From contig JAEZKZ010000054.1 of assembly GCA_023415305.1 (NCBI GenBank), forward strand, positions 1 to 16,235: a stretch of 16,235 nt of DNA, in the 5' to 3' direction. A program made the translations under genes and the position numbers. Positions 1 to 6,253 of this stretch are shown here, in pieces. Position 1 is the first letter of the stretch. The number at the start of each line of letters is the position of its first letter. The stretch is from Bacillota bacterium (lineage in GTDB: Bacteria; Bacillota; Clostridia; Acetivibrionales; DSM-1351). A model generated the notes under the pieces. It saw only the letters and a program-made list of their open reading frames with translations, was not told where the DNA came from and did no database searches.

Positions 1-3
1 TTA

Positions 4-954
4 ATGAAGTGGTATGAGATACGTAAAAACACGACTGATGAGGCCAGTGATGCAGTTTCAGATATGCTGACTACAATGGGTGCCGGAGGAGTGGCTATAC
101 AGGATCCGTTTGATATTCGTAAAGAAATACAAAAACCAAACACTCTGGATTATGCCGATGAGGAATTTTTAGAGGCTTTGGGTGAAGACGTAATAATAAA
201 GGCATACTTTCAAAACGGTTTGAGTATAGATGACCTCCTGAAACAAATAAACGACGGTCTGAGAAATATTTCCCAGTTTCTTGATATAGGAAAAGGCTTG
301 GAGGGTTACGGGGAAGTTGATGATGAAGATTGGTCAACAGCCTGGAAAAAGTATTATAAGCCCTTTAAACTTACCGATAGAGTTGTCATAAAGCCGACTT
401 GGGAAGAATATACGGCTGAGGAGAAAGATATAATTGTTGAAATGGACCCGGGCATGGCCTTCGGAACCGGAACTCACGAAACAACGCAAATGTGTTCCAT
501 ATTTTTGGACAAGCATATAAACGCTGGCAGTGAAGTACTTGATATTGGCTGCGGAACGGGTATTTTATCAATCATAGCTTCGAAACTGGGAGCTAAAAAG
601 GTTAAAGCAATCGATATAGACGAGGTTGCAGTAAAGGTAGCCAGAGAAAATATTGAAATAAATGGCGAAACCTCAAAAATCGAGGCTTTCCAAGGTATCT
701 TGTCAGATATAAAATCCGAAGACCAAAAATTTGATATAATTGTTGCAAATATCATAGCTAATGTAATTATTGACTTGTCTTCACATATACCTTATTATTT
801 AAAAAAGAACTCTCTGTTTATTACTTCGGGTATAATTAAAGAGAGGAAGCAGGATGTTCTAGATGCTTGTTCGCAAAGCGGTATGTCCTGTATCGATACA
901 CTTGAAATGGGTGAATGGGTCGCAATGGTGTTCAAATGTCCAGATACTTTATAA
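4..954 (+). CDS. prmA: Ribosomal protein L11 methyltransferase
   Basis: PrmA uses S-adenosylmethionine to methylate ribosomal protein L11 in the cytoplasm. The 316-residue product has the usual family length, with an N-terminal substrate-recognition region and a C-terminal Rossmann methyltransferase. The family signature DPGMAFGTGTHETT lies at about residues 148-161. SAM motif I (VLDIGCGTG) starts at about 178, the acidic end of the second strand (AIDID) is near 202-206, and the catalytic-loop motif VANIIAN is at about 247-253. The ATG at position 4 gives a full-length protein beginning MKWYEI, as in homologues; no ribosome binding site can be judged because only three bases precede it. Its 3' end overlaps rsmE by 19 bases, so the two are translationally coupled. 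Identification is firm; methylation of L11 is family knowledge. Confidence 0.96.
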   Translation: MKWYEIRKNTTDEASDAVSDMLTTMGAGGVAIQDPFDIRKEIQKPNTLDYADEEFLEALGEDVIIKAYFQNGLSIDDLLKQINDGLRNISQFLDIGKGLEGYGEVDDEDWSTAWKKYYKPFKLTDRVVIKPTWEEYTAEEKDIIVEMDPGMAFGTGTHETTQMCSIFLDKHINAGSEVLDIGCGTGILSIIASKLGAKKVKAIDIDEVAVKVARENIEINGETSKIEAFQGILSDIKSEDQKFDIIVANIIANVIIDLSSHIPYYLKKNSLFITSGIIKERKQDVLDACSQSGMSCIDTLEMGEWVAMVFKCPDTL

Positions 955-1688
955 ACAGCAATCAGATATTGAACAATTCGATAAGCATTGTTGGAGAGGA
1001 TTACCAACATCTCAAAAAGGTATTGCGTGCTGTAAAAGGTGATACCATTACAGTTTGCTGCGAGGGCTTTGATTACACCACAGTTATAAAAGAGATTGGT
1101 AATAACTATATACTTTCGGATATAATTGAAAAGGTTGAAAATAAAACTGAACCAGCCTTAAAAGTGACACTTTTTCAAGGACTACCAAAAGCAGATAAGA
1201 TGGAGCTCATAGTCCAAAAATGTATCGAACTTGGAGTTTCAGAAATTGTACCTGTAATGACAGAACGCAGTATAGTCAAGATTAATACCGTGAAAGATGC
1301 AGATGCCAAGGTTTCCAGATGGCAAAAAATAGCTTTGGAGGCAGCTAAACAGTGCAACAGAGGAATTATACCTGTAGTGGCGAAGCCGATTAGGTTTGCT
1401 GAGGCTGTTGAGATGTCTGCCCATAAGGATTTATCCATTATTCCTTATGAAAAGGAAAGTACCGCAGGTTTCAGGGGTATAGCATCCAAGTGTCAAGATG
1501 TTAAATGTGCTGCGATTTTTATCGGTCCAGAGGGTGGGTTTACTGAGCAGGAGGTTGAACTAGCAAATGCCAGAGGAATCAGGAAGATAACTCTTGGGCC
1601 AAGAATTCTGCGTACAGAGACTGCCGGAATGGTTGCTTTATCACTAATGATGTACGAATTGGGAGATGTGTCTGATGGAAGAACTTAA
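936..1688 (+). CDS. rsmE: 16S rRNA m3U1498 methyltransferase RsmE
   Basis: RsmE methylates N3 of U1498 in 16S rRNA and belongs to the SPOUT (trefoil-knot) methyltransferases. The ATG at 936 is chosen because RsmE proteins begin with M-[SP]-R-Y-F; an in-frame ATG at 915 would add seven residues (MGRNGVQ) that do not look native. From 936 the protein has 250 residues. A PUA-like N-terminal part with HLKKVLRAVKGD (about 25-36) is followed by the knot domain with GPEGGFT (197-203) and LGPRILRTETA (220-230), the SAM-binding signatures. The gene overlaps prmA upstream and the receiver gene downstream (14 bases), forming a tight three-gene unit. Confidence 0.95.
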   Translation: MSRYFINSNQILNNSISIVGEDYQHLKKVLRAVKGDTITVCCEGFDYTTVIKEIGNNYILSDIIEKVENKTEPALKVTLFQGLPKADKMELIVQKCIELGVSEIVPVMTERSIVKINTVKDADAKVSRWQKIALEAAKQCNRGIIPVVAKPIRFAEAVEMSAHKDLSIIPYEKESTAGFRGIASKCQDVKCAAIFIGPEGGFTEQEVELANARGIRKITLGPRILRTETAGMVALSLMMYELGDVSDGRT

Positions 1689-2049
1689 ATTTGTAGTTGT
1701 TGATGATGCTGTTTTTATGAGAACTCTGATTAAAAGAATGATTGAAGAAAATTCAAATTATGTTGTAGTTGGGGAAGGAGCCAACGGGCATGAAGCCATT
1801 TTACAGGCTCAAAAATTATTACCTGATATCATGACATTGGATATAACAATGCCTGAAATGGATGGAATCATGGCAATCAAGGAAATTTTATCTGTTTCAC
1901 CCAACACCAAAATAATAATGGTATCGGCAATGGGACAGCAATCAATGGTTATTGATGCAATAAAAATGGGGGCAAAGGATTTTATTGTTAAGCCCTTTGA
2001 TAAAACTCGTGTTCAACAGGCTATAGAAAATGTATTGAAAATGAAATAG
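1675..2049 (+). CDS. Stand-alone CheY-like response regulator receiver
   Basis: This is a 124-residue single-domain receiver with no output domain, expected to be phosphorylated by a histidine kinase and to act by protein-protein contact, as CheY does. The acidic pair D10-D11, phospho-acceptor D56 (in TLDITMPEMDG), switch residue S84 (MVSAMG) and K106 (IVKPF) are all present, so phosphorylation chemistry should be intact. The ATG at 1675 is preferred over 1666 because GGGAG at 1661-1665 is correctly spaced only for 1675. It overlaps the end of rsmE by 14 bases and is the last gene of the unit, with a terminator close behind. No kinase or flagellar gene lies in the window, so a chemotaxis role is possible but unproven; the symbol is left blank. 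Confidence 0.9.
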   Translation: MEELKFVVVDDAVFMRTLIKRMIEENSNYVVVGEGANGHEAILQAQKLLPDIMTLDITMPEMDGIMAIKEILSVSPNTKIIMVSAMGQQSMVIDAIKMGAKDFIVKPFDKTRVQQAIENVLKMK

Positions 2050-2076
2050 TATATATGTATACATATGGCAAAATAT

Positions 2077-2102
2077 AATGAGGGGGAGACCCTCATTTTT
2101 TA
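2077..2102 (+). terminator. Intrinsic terminator after the receiver gene
   Basis: An 8-bp stem, AATGAGGG (2077-2084) with CCCTCATT (2090-2097), has a 5-base loop and runs into a row of Ts (2096-2101). It lies 27 bases after the stop codon and closes the prmA-rsmE-receiver unit. Confidence 0.9.
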
Positions 2103-2298
2103 TTGTAATGTAATTATTTAATAGTTAAAGATAGCATTGTTATTGTTAAGTATATTTTATAGAATAGAAAAAAGCATTAATTAACCCTAATCGGGTAATA
2201 ATTTTAAGTAATAGCTAAATATCAGAAGTAAATGGAAGAAAAATTGATAAAAAATAAGAAAAGTAGTAAATAATTCTTTAATTAATATTAATTTGTGT

Positions 2299-2304
2299 TA
2301 TAAT
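2299..2304 (+). promoter_or_regulatory. Candidate -10 box for the yicC-remA operon
   Basis: A perfect TATAAT lies in the otherwise empty, AT-rich stretch between the terminator at 2077-2102 and yicC. No good -35 box is visible at the normal distance (only a weak TTCTTT-like segment near 2274). The start point would be about 2311, giving a leader of about 145 bases. The interval 2103-2290 shows nothing else recognisable. Confidence 0.55.
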
Positions 2305-2325
2305 ACTAGTGAAAATTTGTGTTAG

Positions 2326-2401
2326 CAACAATTGGACTGCTCAAAAGTTAACCTCCTTTATGGATTTTTGCGGATACGGGAGTAAACATAATTGCTTGTT
2401 G
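2326..2401 (+). ncRNA. Foldable leader RNA upstream of yicC
   Basis: The transcript from the promoter near 2299 can form a nested structure. The outer stem is CAACAA (2326-2331) with TTGTTG (2396-2401). The inner stem is 2347-2356 with 2378-2387, pairing eight of ten positions including one G-U, around a 21-base loop. No known riboswitch signature was recognised. It could be a cis-acting leader or a separate small RNA; a short T-rich stretch (2405-2410) follows. The fold was found by eye and its energy was not computed. Confidence 0.35.
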
Positions 2402-2430
2402 TGGTCTTTTCGTAACTATTTGTGTACGCC

Positions 2431-2442
2431 CTACGCGCGTAG
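2431..2442. promoter_or_regulatory. 12-bp palindrome just before the yicC ribosome binding site
   Basis: CTACGCGCGTAG is a perfect 12-bp palindrome ending three bases before the GGGAG of yicC, and it is GC-rich in an AT-rich gap. It could be a protein-binding site or a short hairpin near the ribosome binding site. Its half sites, CTACG and CGTAG, recur in a palindrome upstream of gmk (3699-3710). Confidence 0.4.
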
Positions 2443-2454
2443 ATGGGAGATAAT

Positions 2455-3336
2455 ATGGTTAGAAGCATGACAGGGTTCGGAAGAGGGACCTGTAATGAAA
2501 ACGGTAAAGAATTTACCGTAGAAATAAAAAGTGTTAATCATCGTTATATTGACTTTTATATAAAATTACCAAGACAGATTGCCTATCTTGAAGAACGTGT
2601 CAGAGAAGTAGTTTCAAAAAGCATTTTCAGAGGTAAGGTTGACATATTTATATCCTTTGAAGACCGGTCAGAAGATTCAAAAAGTGTCATGCTTGATGAA
2701 GCTTTGGCAGGGGCATACATACAGGCTATTGAAAAGCTTAAGGGAAAGTACGGACTGAAGGACGATTTATCTGTTTCGCTGATATCCCGATTTCCGGATG
2801 TATTGAAAATTGAAAAGACCGAAGATGATGAAGAACAGCTTTGGAGCATTTTAAATAAAGCCTTGGAGACTGCTGTAGCTTCTCTTATACAGATGCGTGA
2901 AAAAGAGGGTAATGAACTCAGAAGCAGTTTGCTTCAAAAAGCGGATTATATGGAAAGCATTATTTCTCAGATTACAAATAGAAGTCCTGAAGTTGTCATA
3001 GAATATAAACAGAAGCTGGAAAATAGAATAAAAGACCTGTTAAACCAGCAAACTGTTGATGAGAACAGACTGGCAATGGAAGTAGCTATTTTTGCAGACA
3101 GGTGCAGCATTGACGAAGAACTAGTAAGATTGGGAAGCCATCTAAGCCAGCTAAGAGATATACTTAGTATTAAGAAACAGCCAGTGGGAAGAAAGCTGGA
3201 TTTCCTGGTTCAGGAAATAAATCGGGAAATAAATACAATAGGCTCGAAATCAAATGATATTAGCATAACAAAAAATGTATTGGAATTAAAGAGTGAAACA
3301 GAGAAAATAAGAGAACAAATTCAGAACATGGAGTAA
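2455..3336 (+). CDS. yicC: YicC/YloC family endoribonuclease
   Basis: The 293-residue protein is a complete YicC/YloC member, a family of cytoplasmic stress-related endoribonucleases. The start at 2455 gives the canonical MxRSMTGFGR beginning and has GGGAG at 2445-2449 in front; the in-frame ATG at 2443 would add four residues (MGDN) and overlaps that site. The N-terminal domain has VNHRYIDFYIKLPR. The C-terminal domain (old DUF1732) ends in the highly conserved block KLDFLVQEINREINTIGSKS, then ELKSETEKIREQIQNME. It is first in the yicC-remA-gmk-rpoZ cluster common to Firmicutes. RNase activity is family knowledge and cannot be read directly from the sequence. Confidence 0.93.
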   Translation: MVRSMTGFGRGTCNENGKEFTVEIKSVNHRYIDFYIKLPRQIAYLEERVREVVSKSIFRGKVDIFISFEDRSEDSKSVMLDEALAGAYIQAIEKLKGKYGLKDDLSVSLISRFPDVLKIEKTEDDEEQLWSILNKALETAVASLIQMREKEGNELRSSLLQKADYMESIISQITNRSPEVVIEYKQKLENRIKDLLNQQTVDENRLAMEVAIFADRCSIDEELVRLGSHLSQLRDILSIKKQPVGRKLDFLVQEINREINTIGSKSNDISITKNVLELKSETEKIREQIQNME

Positions 3337-3367
3337 GACATACGAAAATTTAGTTTGGAGGAAATTT

Positions 3368-3646
3368 ATGAAGCTTATAAATATCGGATTTGGGAATATT
3401 GTATCAGCTAATAGACTTGTAGCTATTGTCAGTCCGGAATCAGCACCTATCAAGAGAATCATTCAGGAGGCCAGAGACAGAGGCATGCTAATTGATGCAA
3501 CCTATGGGAGAAGAACCAGAGCAGTTATAATAACTGACAGCGACCACATTATCTTATCTGCGGTTCAGCCCGAAACTGTGGCTCACAGACTTAATACAAA
3601 AGATGTTGATGTAGCTGAGCCGGATATAGATTCTGACGATGAATAA
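3368..3646 (+). CDS. remA: RemA-type DNA-binding regulator (DUF370)
   Basis: This 92-residue protein matches the RemA/YlzA family. In Bacillus subtilis, RemA is a DNA-binding activator of biofilm-matrix and osmoprotection genes. The sequence is typical from the first residue: MKLINIGFGNIVSANR, then AIVSPESAPIKRIIQEARDR, then DATYGRRTRAVIITDS. A strong GGAGG (3357-3361) precedes the ATG. The last 15 residues are acidic (DVDVAEPDIDSDDE). The gene sits between yicC and gmk, the conserved place for remA. Targets in this organism are unknown. Confidence 0.93.
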   Translation: MKLINIGFGNIVSANRLVAIVSPESAPIKRIIQEARDRGMLIDATYGRRTRAVIITDSDHIILSAVQPETVAHRLNTKDVDVAEPDIDSDDE

Positions 3647-3698
3647 TATCCGTCATAGGTACCTGGTAGTCAAAACAAAAATCTTAGCATAATTATTA

Positions 3699-3710
3699 TA
3701 CTACGTAGTA
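3699..3710. promoter_or_regulatory. 12-bp palindrome between remA and gmk
   Basis: TACTACGTAGTA is a perfect palindrome in the 88-base gap between remA and gmk, overlapping a -10-like TATACT (3697-3702). It may be an operator for an internal promoter. No convincing -35 box was found. Confidence 0.35.
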
Positions 3711-3734
3711 AGAAAAGGATTAGTGGAGGAAGGA

Positions 3735-4349
3735 ATGCAACAAAGAGGTCTATTAGTAGTTATATCCGGTCCCTCCGGTACAGGTAAGGGAACAGTTTGT
3801 AAAAGATTACTTGCTAAAAGAGATAATGTAAGATATTCTGTATCAGCTACAACCAGAAAGCCACGTGAAGGGGAAGTTGAAGGTTCAAATTACTTTTTTG
3901 TCTCTGAAAGTCAATTTCTTGAGATGCTTGAAAAAGACGCCCTGATCGAATGGGATAAATATTGTGATAATTATTATGGAACACCCAAGGCATTTGTAGA
4001 CAAATGTGTTGAGAGTGGTACCGATGTTATTCTTGAAATAACAGTAGAAGGAGCTCTCGAAATAAAGCAGAAATATCCCGAGTGTGTCCTGATTTTTATT
4101 ATTCCGCCTTCGTTGGAGGAATTGAGAAGAAGAATCGAAAGCAGAGCGACAGAGTGCTGTGATGTTATTGAGAAGAGGTTGGAACAGGCGGCAAATGAGT
4201 TAAAGTATGTTTCAAAGTATGATTATTTGATTCTAAATGACAGCGTTGATGAAGCTGTTTTGAAGATAGAAAGGGTTTTGGATGCTGAGCGTTTGAAGCC
4301 ATCAAGAAACATAGAATTTTTAAACAGTTTAATAAGTAATGGGAGGTAA
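3735..4349 (+). CDS. gmk: Guanylate kinase
   Basis: Guanylate kinase phosphorylates GMP (and dGMP) to the diphosphate with ATP, a required step of guanine nucleotide synthesis and ppGpp balance. The 204-residue product has the normal length. The P-loop GPSGTGKGT lies near residues 13-21, and the GMP-binding region SATTRKPREGEVEGSNYFFV with the conserved tyrosine follows, then the lid with RRRIESR. The ATG at 3735 is preferred over an in-frame GTG at 3723 because GGAGG (3725-3729) is spaced for 3735 and would lie inside a gene starting at 3723. rpoZ begins three bases after the stop codon. Confidence 0.95.
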   Translation: MQQRGLLVVISGPSGTGKGTVCKRLLAKRDNVRYSVSATTRKPREGEVEGSNYFFVSESQFLEMLEKDALIEWDKYCDNYYGTPKAFVDKCVESGTDVILEITVEGALEIKQKYPECVLIFIIPPSLEELRRRIESRATECCDVIEKRLEQAANELKYVSKYDYLILNDSVDEAVLKIERVLDAERLKPSRNIEFLNSLISNGR

Positions 4350-4352
4350 ATT

Positions 4353-4559
4353 ATGATCTATCCTTCAATCAATGAATTGATGAAAAAAGTTGACAGTAGA
4401 TATACTCTTGTGGTTGAGGCGGCAAAGCGAGCAAGACAGCTTGTAGATGGAGCAAATAAGCTTACAAAGTTAAACTCCGATAAGGAAGTAACCGTTGCGA
4501 TCCATGAAATTGCTGAAGATAAGATAACATATGTAAGAACTAAAAATGTCATAAAATAG
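4353..4559 (+). CDS. rpoZ: RNA polymerase omega subunit
   Basis: Omega is the small subunit that helps assemble RNA polymerase by holding the beta-prime subunit. The 68 residues match Firmicutes omega: a short N-terminus (MIYPSINELM), the conserved YTLVVEAAKRARQL helix and a C-terminal AIHEIAEDKI. GGGAGGT (4341-4347) overlaps the gmk stop codon, so translation is coupled to gmk. The expected next gene in many Firmicutes, coaBC, is absent; glyS follows instead. Confidence 0.94.
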   Translation: MIYPSINELMKKVDSRYTLVVEAAKRARQLVDGANKLTKLNSDKEVTVAIHEIAEDKITYVRTKNVIK

Positions 4560-4562
4560 TGA

Positions 4563-4607
4563 AATGCGAAGCCGGATATAATAAGTAAACTTTATAGTCT
4601 TCGCATT
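4563..4607 (+). promoter_or_regulatory. Hairpin between rpoZ and glyS without a T run
   Basis: A perfect 9-bp stem, AATGCGAAG (4563-4571) with CTTCGCATT (4599-4607), closes a 27-base loop in the short rpoZ-glyS gap, seven bases before the glyS ribosome binding site. It lacks the T run of an intrinsic terminator. No T-box features (such as the GGTGG antiterminator core) are seen. It may be an RNA-processing or stabilising hairpin. Confidence 0.5.
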
Positions 4608-4627
4608 AAATATGGGAGGTAAATACA

Positions 4628-6016
4628 GTGGCAGTTGAAAAAACAATGGAAAAAATAGTAGCTTTAGCCAAAAATAGAGGTTTTGTATATCCTGGCTCAG
4701 ATATATACGGAGGTTTGGCCAATGCATGGGATTACGGTCCTCTCGGAGTTGAACTGAAGAATAACGTCAAGAGAGCCTGGTGGAGAAAATTTGTACAGGA
4801 AAGTCCGTACAATGTGGGCGTTGACTGTGCTATTCTTATGAATCCGCAGGTATGGGTTGCTTCAGGACACGTTGGAGGCTTCAGTGATCCGCTGATAGAC
4901 TGTAAGGACTGTAAAACTCGTCACAGAGCCGATAAATTGATAGAAGACTGGAATCAGGAAAATAATATAACCTTTAAGGTAGATGGATTAAAAAATGAAG
5001 AGCTTATGCAATACATAAAGGATAAAAATGTTAAATGTCCTAATTGCGGAGCTGCAAACTTTACAGATATTAGAAAATTTAATCTGATGTTTAAGACCTA
5101 TCAAGGTGTAACAGAAGATTCAAAAACTGAAATATTCCTAAGACCTGAAACAGCTCAGGGGATATTTGTAAACTTTAAAAATGTTCAGAGAACTACCAGA
5201 AAGAAGATACCTTTTGGTATAGGTCAGATAGGTAAGTCCTTTAGAAATGAGATAACCCCCGGAAACTTTATTTTCAGAATTCGTGAGTTCGAACAGATGG
5301 AACTTGAATTTTTCTGTGAACCGGGTAAGGATCTTGAATGGTTTGCTTATTGGAAGGATTTCTGCTATCAATGGCTGCTTAAATTAAATCTTAAGCCTGA
5401 AAACCTAAAGCTTAGAGATCATGAAAAGGAAGAACTGTCACATTACAGTAATGCTACGACAGACATAGAATTCCTTTTCCCGTTCGGGTGGGGAGAACTA
5501 TGGGGTATTGCTGACAGAACTGATTTTGATCTTAAGCAGCATATGCTCCATTCAAAGGATGATTTATCATACTTTGACCCTACTACTAATGAGAAATACG
5601 TGCCTTACTGTATAGAACCATCATTGGGTGCAGACAGAGTCACTCTTGCTTTTATATGCGATGCATATGATGAGGAAGAAGTTGCAGAAGGTGATGTTAG
5701 AACAGTAATGAGATTTCATCCTGCTCTGGCGCCTGTTAAGATTGCTGTACTTCCATTGTCCAAAAAGCTTGGTGAAGAGGCAGAGAAAGTATATCATATG
5801 CTTACAAAGAAATATGTATGTGAATATGATGATACTGCAAGTATTGGTAAGAGATACAGAAGACAGGACGAAATCGGAACACCTTATTGTATTACCTTCG
5901 ACTTTGATTCTCTTGAGGACAAGAGTGTAACAATAAGAGACAGAGATACCATGCAGCAGATTAGAATAAAAATTGATGAATTAGATTCATATTTTGATGG
6001 GAAATTTGAATTTTAA
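4628..6016 (+). CDS. glyS: Glycyl-tRNA synthetase, homodimeric class II type
   Basis: This enzyme charges tRNA-Gly with glycine using ATP. It is the single-chain homodimeric type (often called glyQS), not the two-subunit GlyQ/GlyS. The 462 residues are typical. The N-terminus is KIVALAKNRGFVYPGSDIYGG, with class II motif 2 around FRNE (205-208) and RIREFEQMELEFF (217-229), and motif 3 at IEPSLGADRVTLAFI (329-343). The anticodon-binding domain begins near 368 (APVKIAVLPL). Cysteine pairs at about 92/95 and 137/140 could bind zinc. The start is GTG at 4628, spaced correctly from GGGAGGT (4614-4620). An ATG at 4646 would remove six residues and has no good ribosome binding site. Confidence 0.96.
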   Translation: MAVEKTMEKIVALAKNRGFVYPGSDIYGGLANAWDYGPLGVELKNNVKRAWWRKFVQESPYNVGVDCAILMNPQVWVASGHVGGFSDPLIDCKDCKTRHRADKLIEDWNQENNITFKVDGLKNEELMQYIKDKNVKCPNCGAANFTDIRKFNLMFKTYQGVTEDSKTEIFLRPETAQGIFVNFKNVQRTTRKKIPFGIGQIGKSFRNEITPGNFIFRIREFEQMELEFFCEPGKDLEWFAYWKDFCYQWLLKLNLKPENLKLRDHEKEELSHYSNATTDIEFLFPFGWGELWGIADRTDFDLKQHMLHSKDDLSYFDPTTNEKYVPYCIEPSLGADRVTLAFICDAYDEEEVAEGDVRTVMRFHPALAPVKIAVLPLSKKLGEEAEKVYHMLTKKYVCEYDDTASIGKRYRRQDEIGTPYCITFDFDSLEDKSVTIRDRDTMQQIRIKIDELDSYFDGKFEF

Positions 6017-6021
6017 ATTAA

Positions 6022-6050
6022 AATGCAGGCATAATTATTATGCCTGCATT
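6022..6050 (+). terminator. Strong hairpin terminator after glyS
   Basis: A 12-bp uninterrupted stem, 6022-6033 with 6039-6050 (core GCAGGC/GCCTGC), has a 5-base loop and lies six bases after the glyS stop codon. The following T run is poor (AATTA), so termination may be partial, or the hairpin may act as a 3' stabiliser. The stem is nearly symmetrical and could work on either strand. Confidence 0.75.
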
Positions 6051-6142
6051 AATTACCTAAATATAAAGTTAAGATATTAACAAAATAACAATTTCTTTCT
6101 TTGTCAAAAACAATAGTTTTCTTTTCCTAATATCGCTATCGC

Positions 6143-6148
6143 TATAAT
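6143..6148 (+). promoter_or_regulatory. Candidate -10 box for ppdK
   Basis: A perfect TATAAT follows a tandem ATCGCT-ATCGCT. No good -35 box stands 16-18 bases upstream. If used, transcription would start near 6155 and the leader would contain both dyads at 6191-6227. Confidence 0.45.
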
Positions 6149-6190
6149 AATGTATCTTAGGCTATCCACACAGACACAATTTTGAAGCAT

Positions 6191-6227
6191 AAATTGCGGA
6201 TTGATGCAATTTTGTTTATACATCAAT
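6191..6227. promoter_or_regulatory. Two overlapping inverted repeats upstream of ppdK
   Basis: AAATTGC (6191-6197) and GCAATTT (6206-6212) form a perfect 7-bp dyad with an 8-base spacer. ATTGATG (6200-6206) and CATCAAT (6221-6227) form a second with a 14-base spacer. They share G6206, so they can exclude each other if they fold as RNA, or could be operators as DNA. CAATTTTG is also repeated at 6178-6185 and 6207-6214. The ppdK ribosome binding site (AGGAGGG) begins at 6241. Confidence 0.45.
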
Positions 6228-6253
6228 TATAAGATTGTACAGGAGGGTTTTAA

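Noticed and set aside
2308..2340. Small reverse-strand peptide gene after AGGAGGT at about 2351-2357
   Set aside because: It would encode only about a dozen residues from a TTG, and the site is better explained as the 5' arm of the leader hairpin.
4558..4627. T-box riboswitch before glyS
   Set aside because: The gap is only about 70 bases, and neither the specifier loop nor the conserved antiterminator sequence is present.
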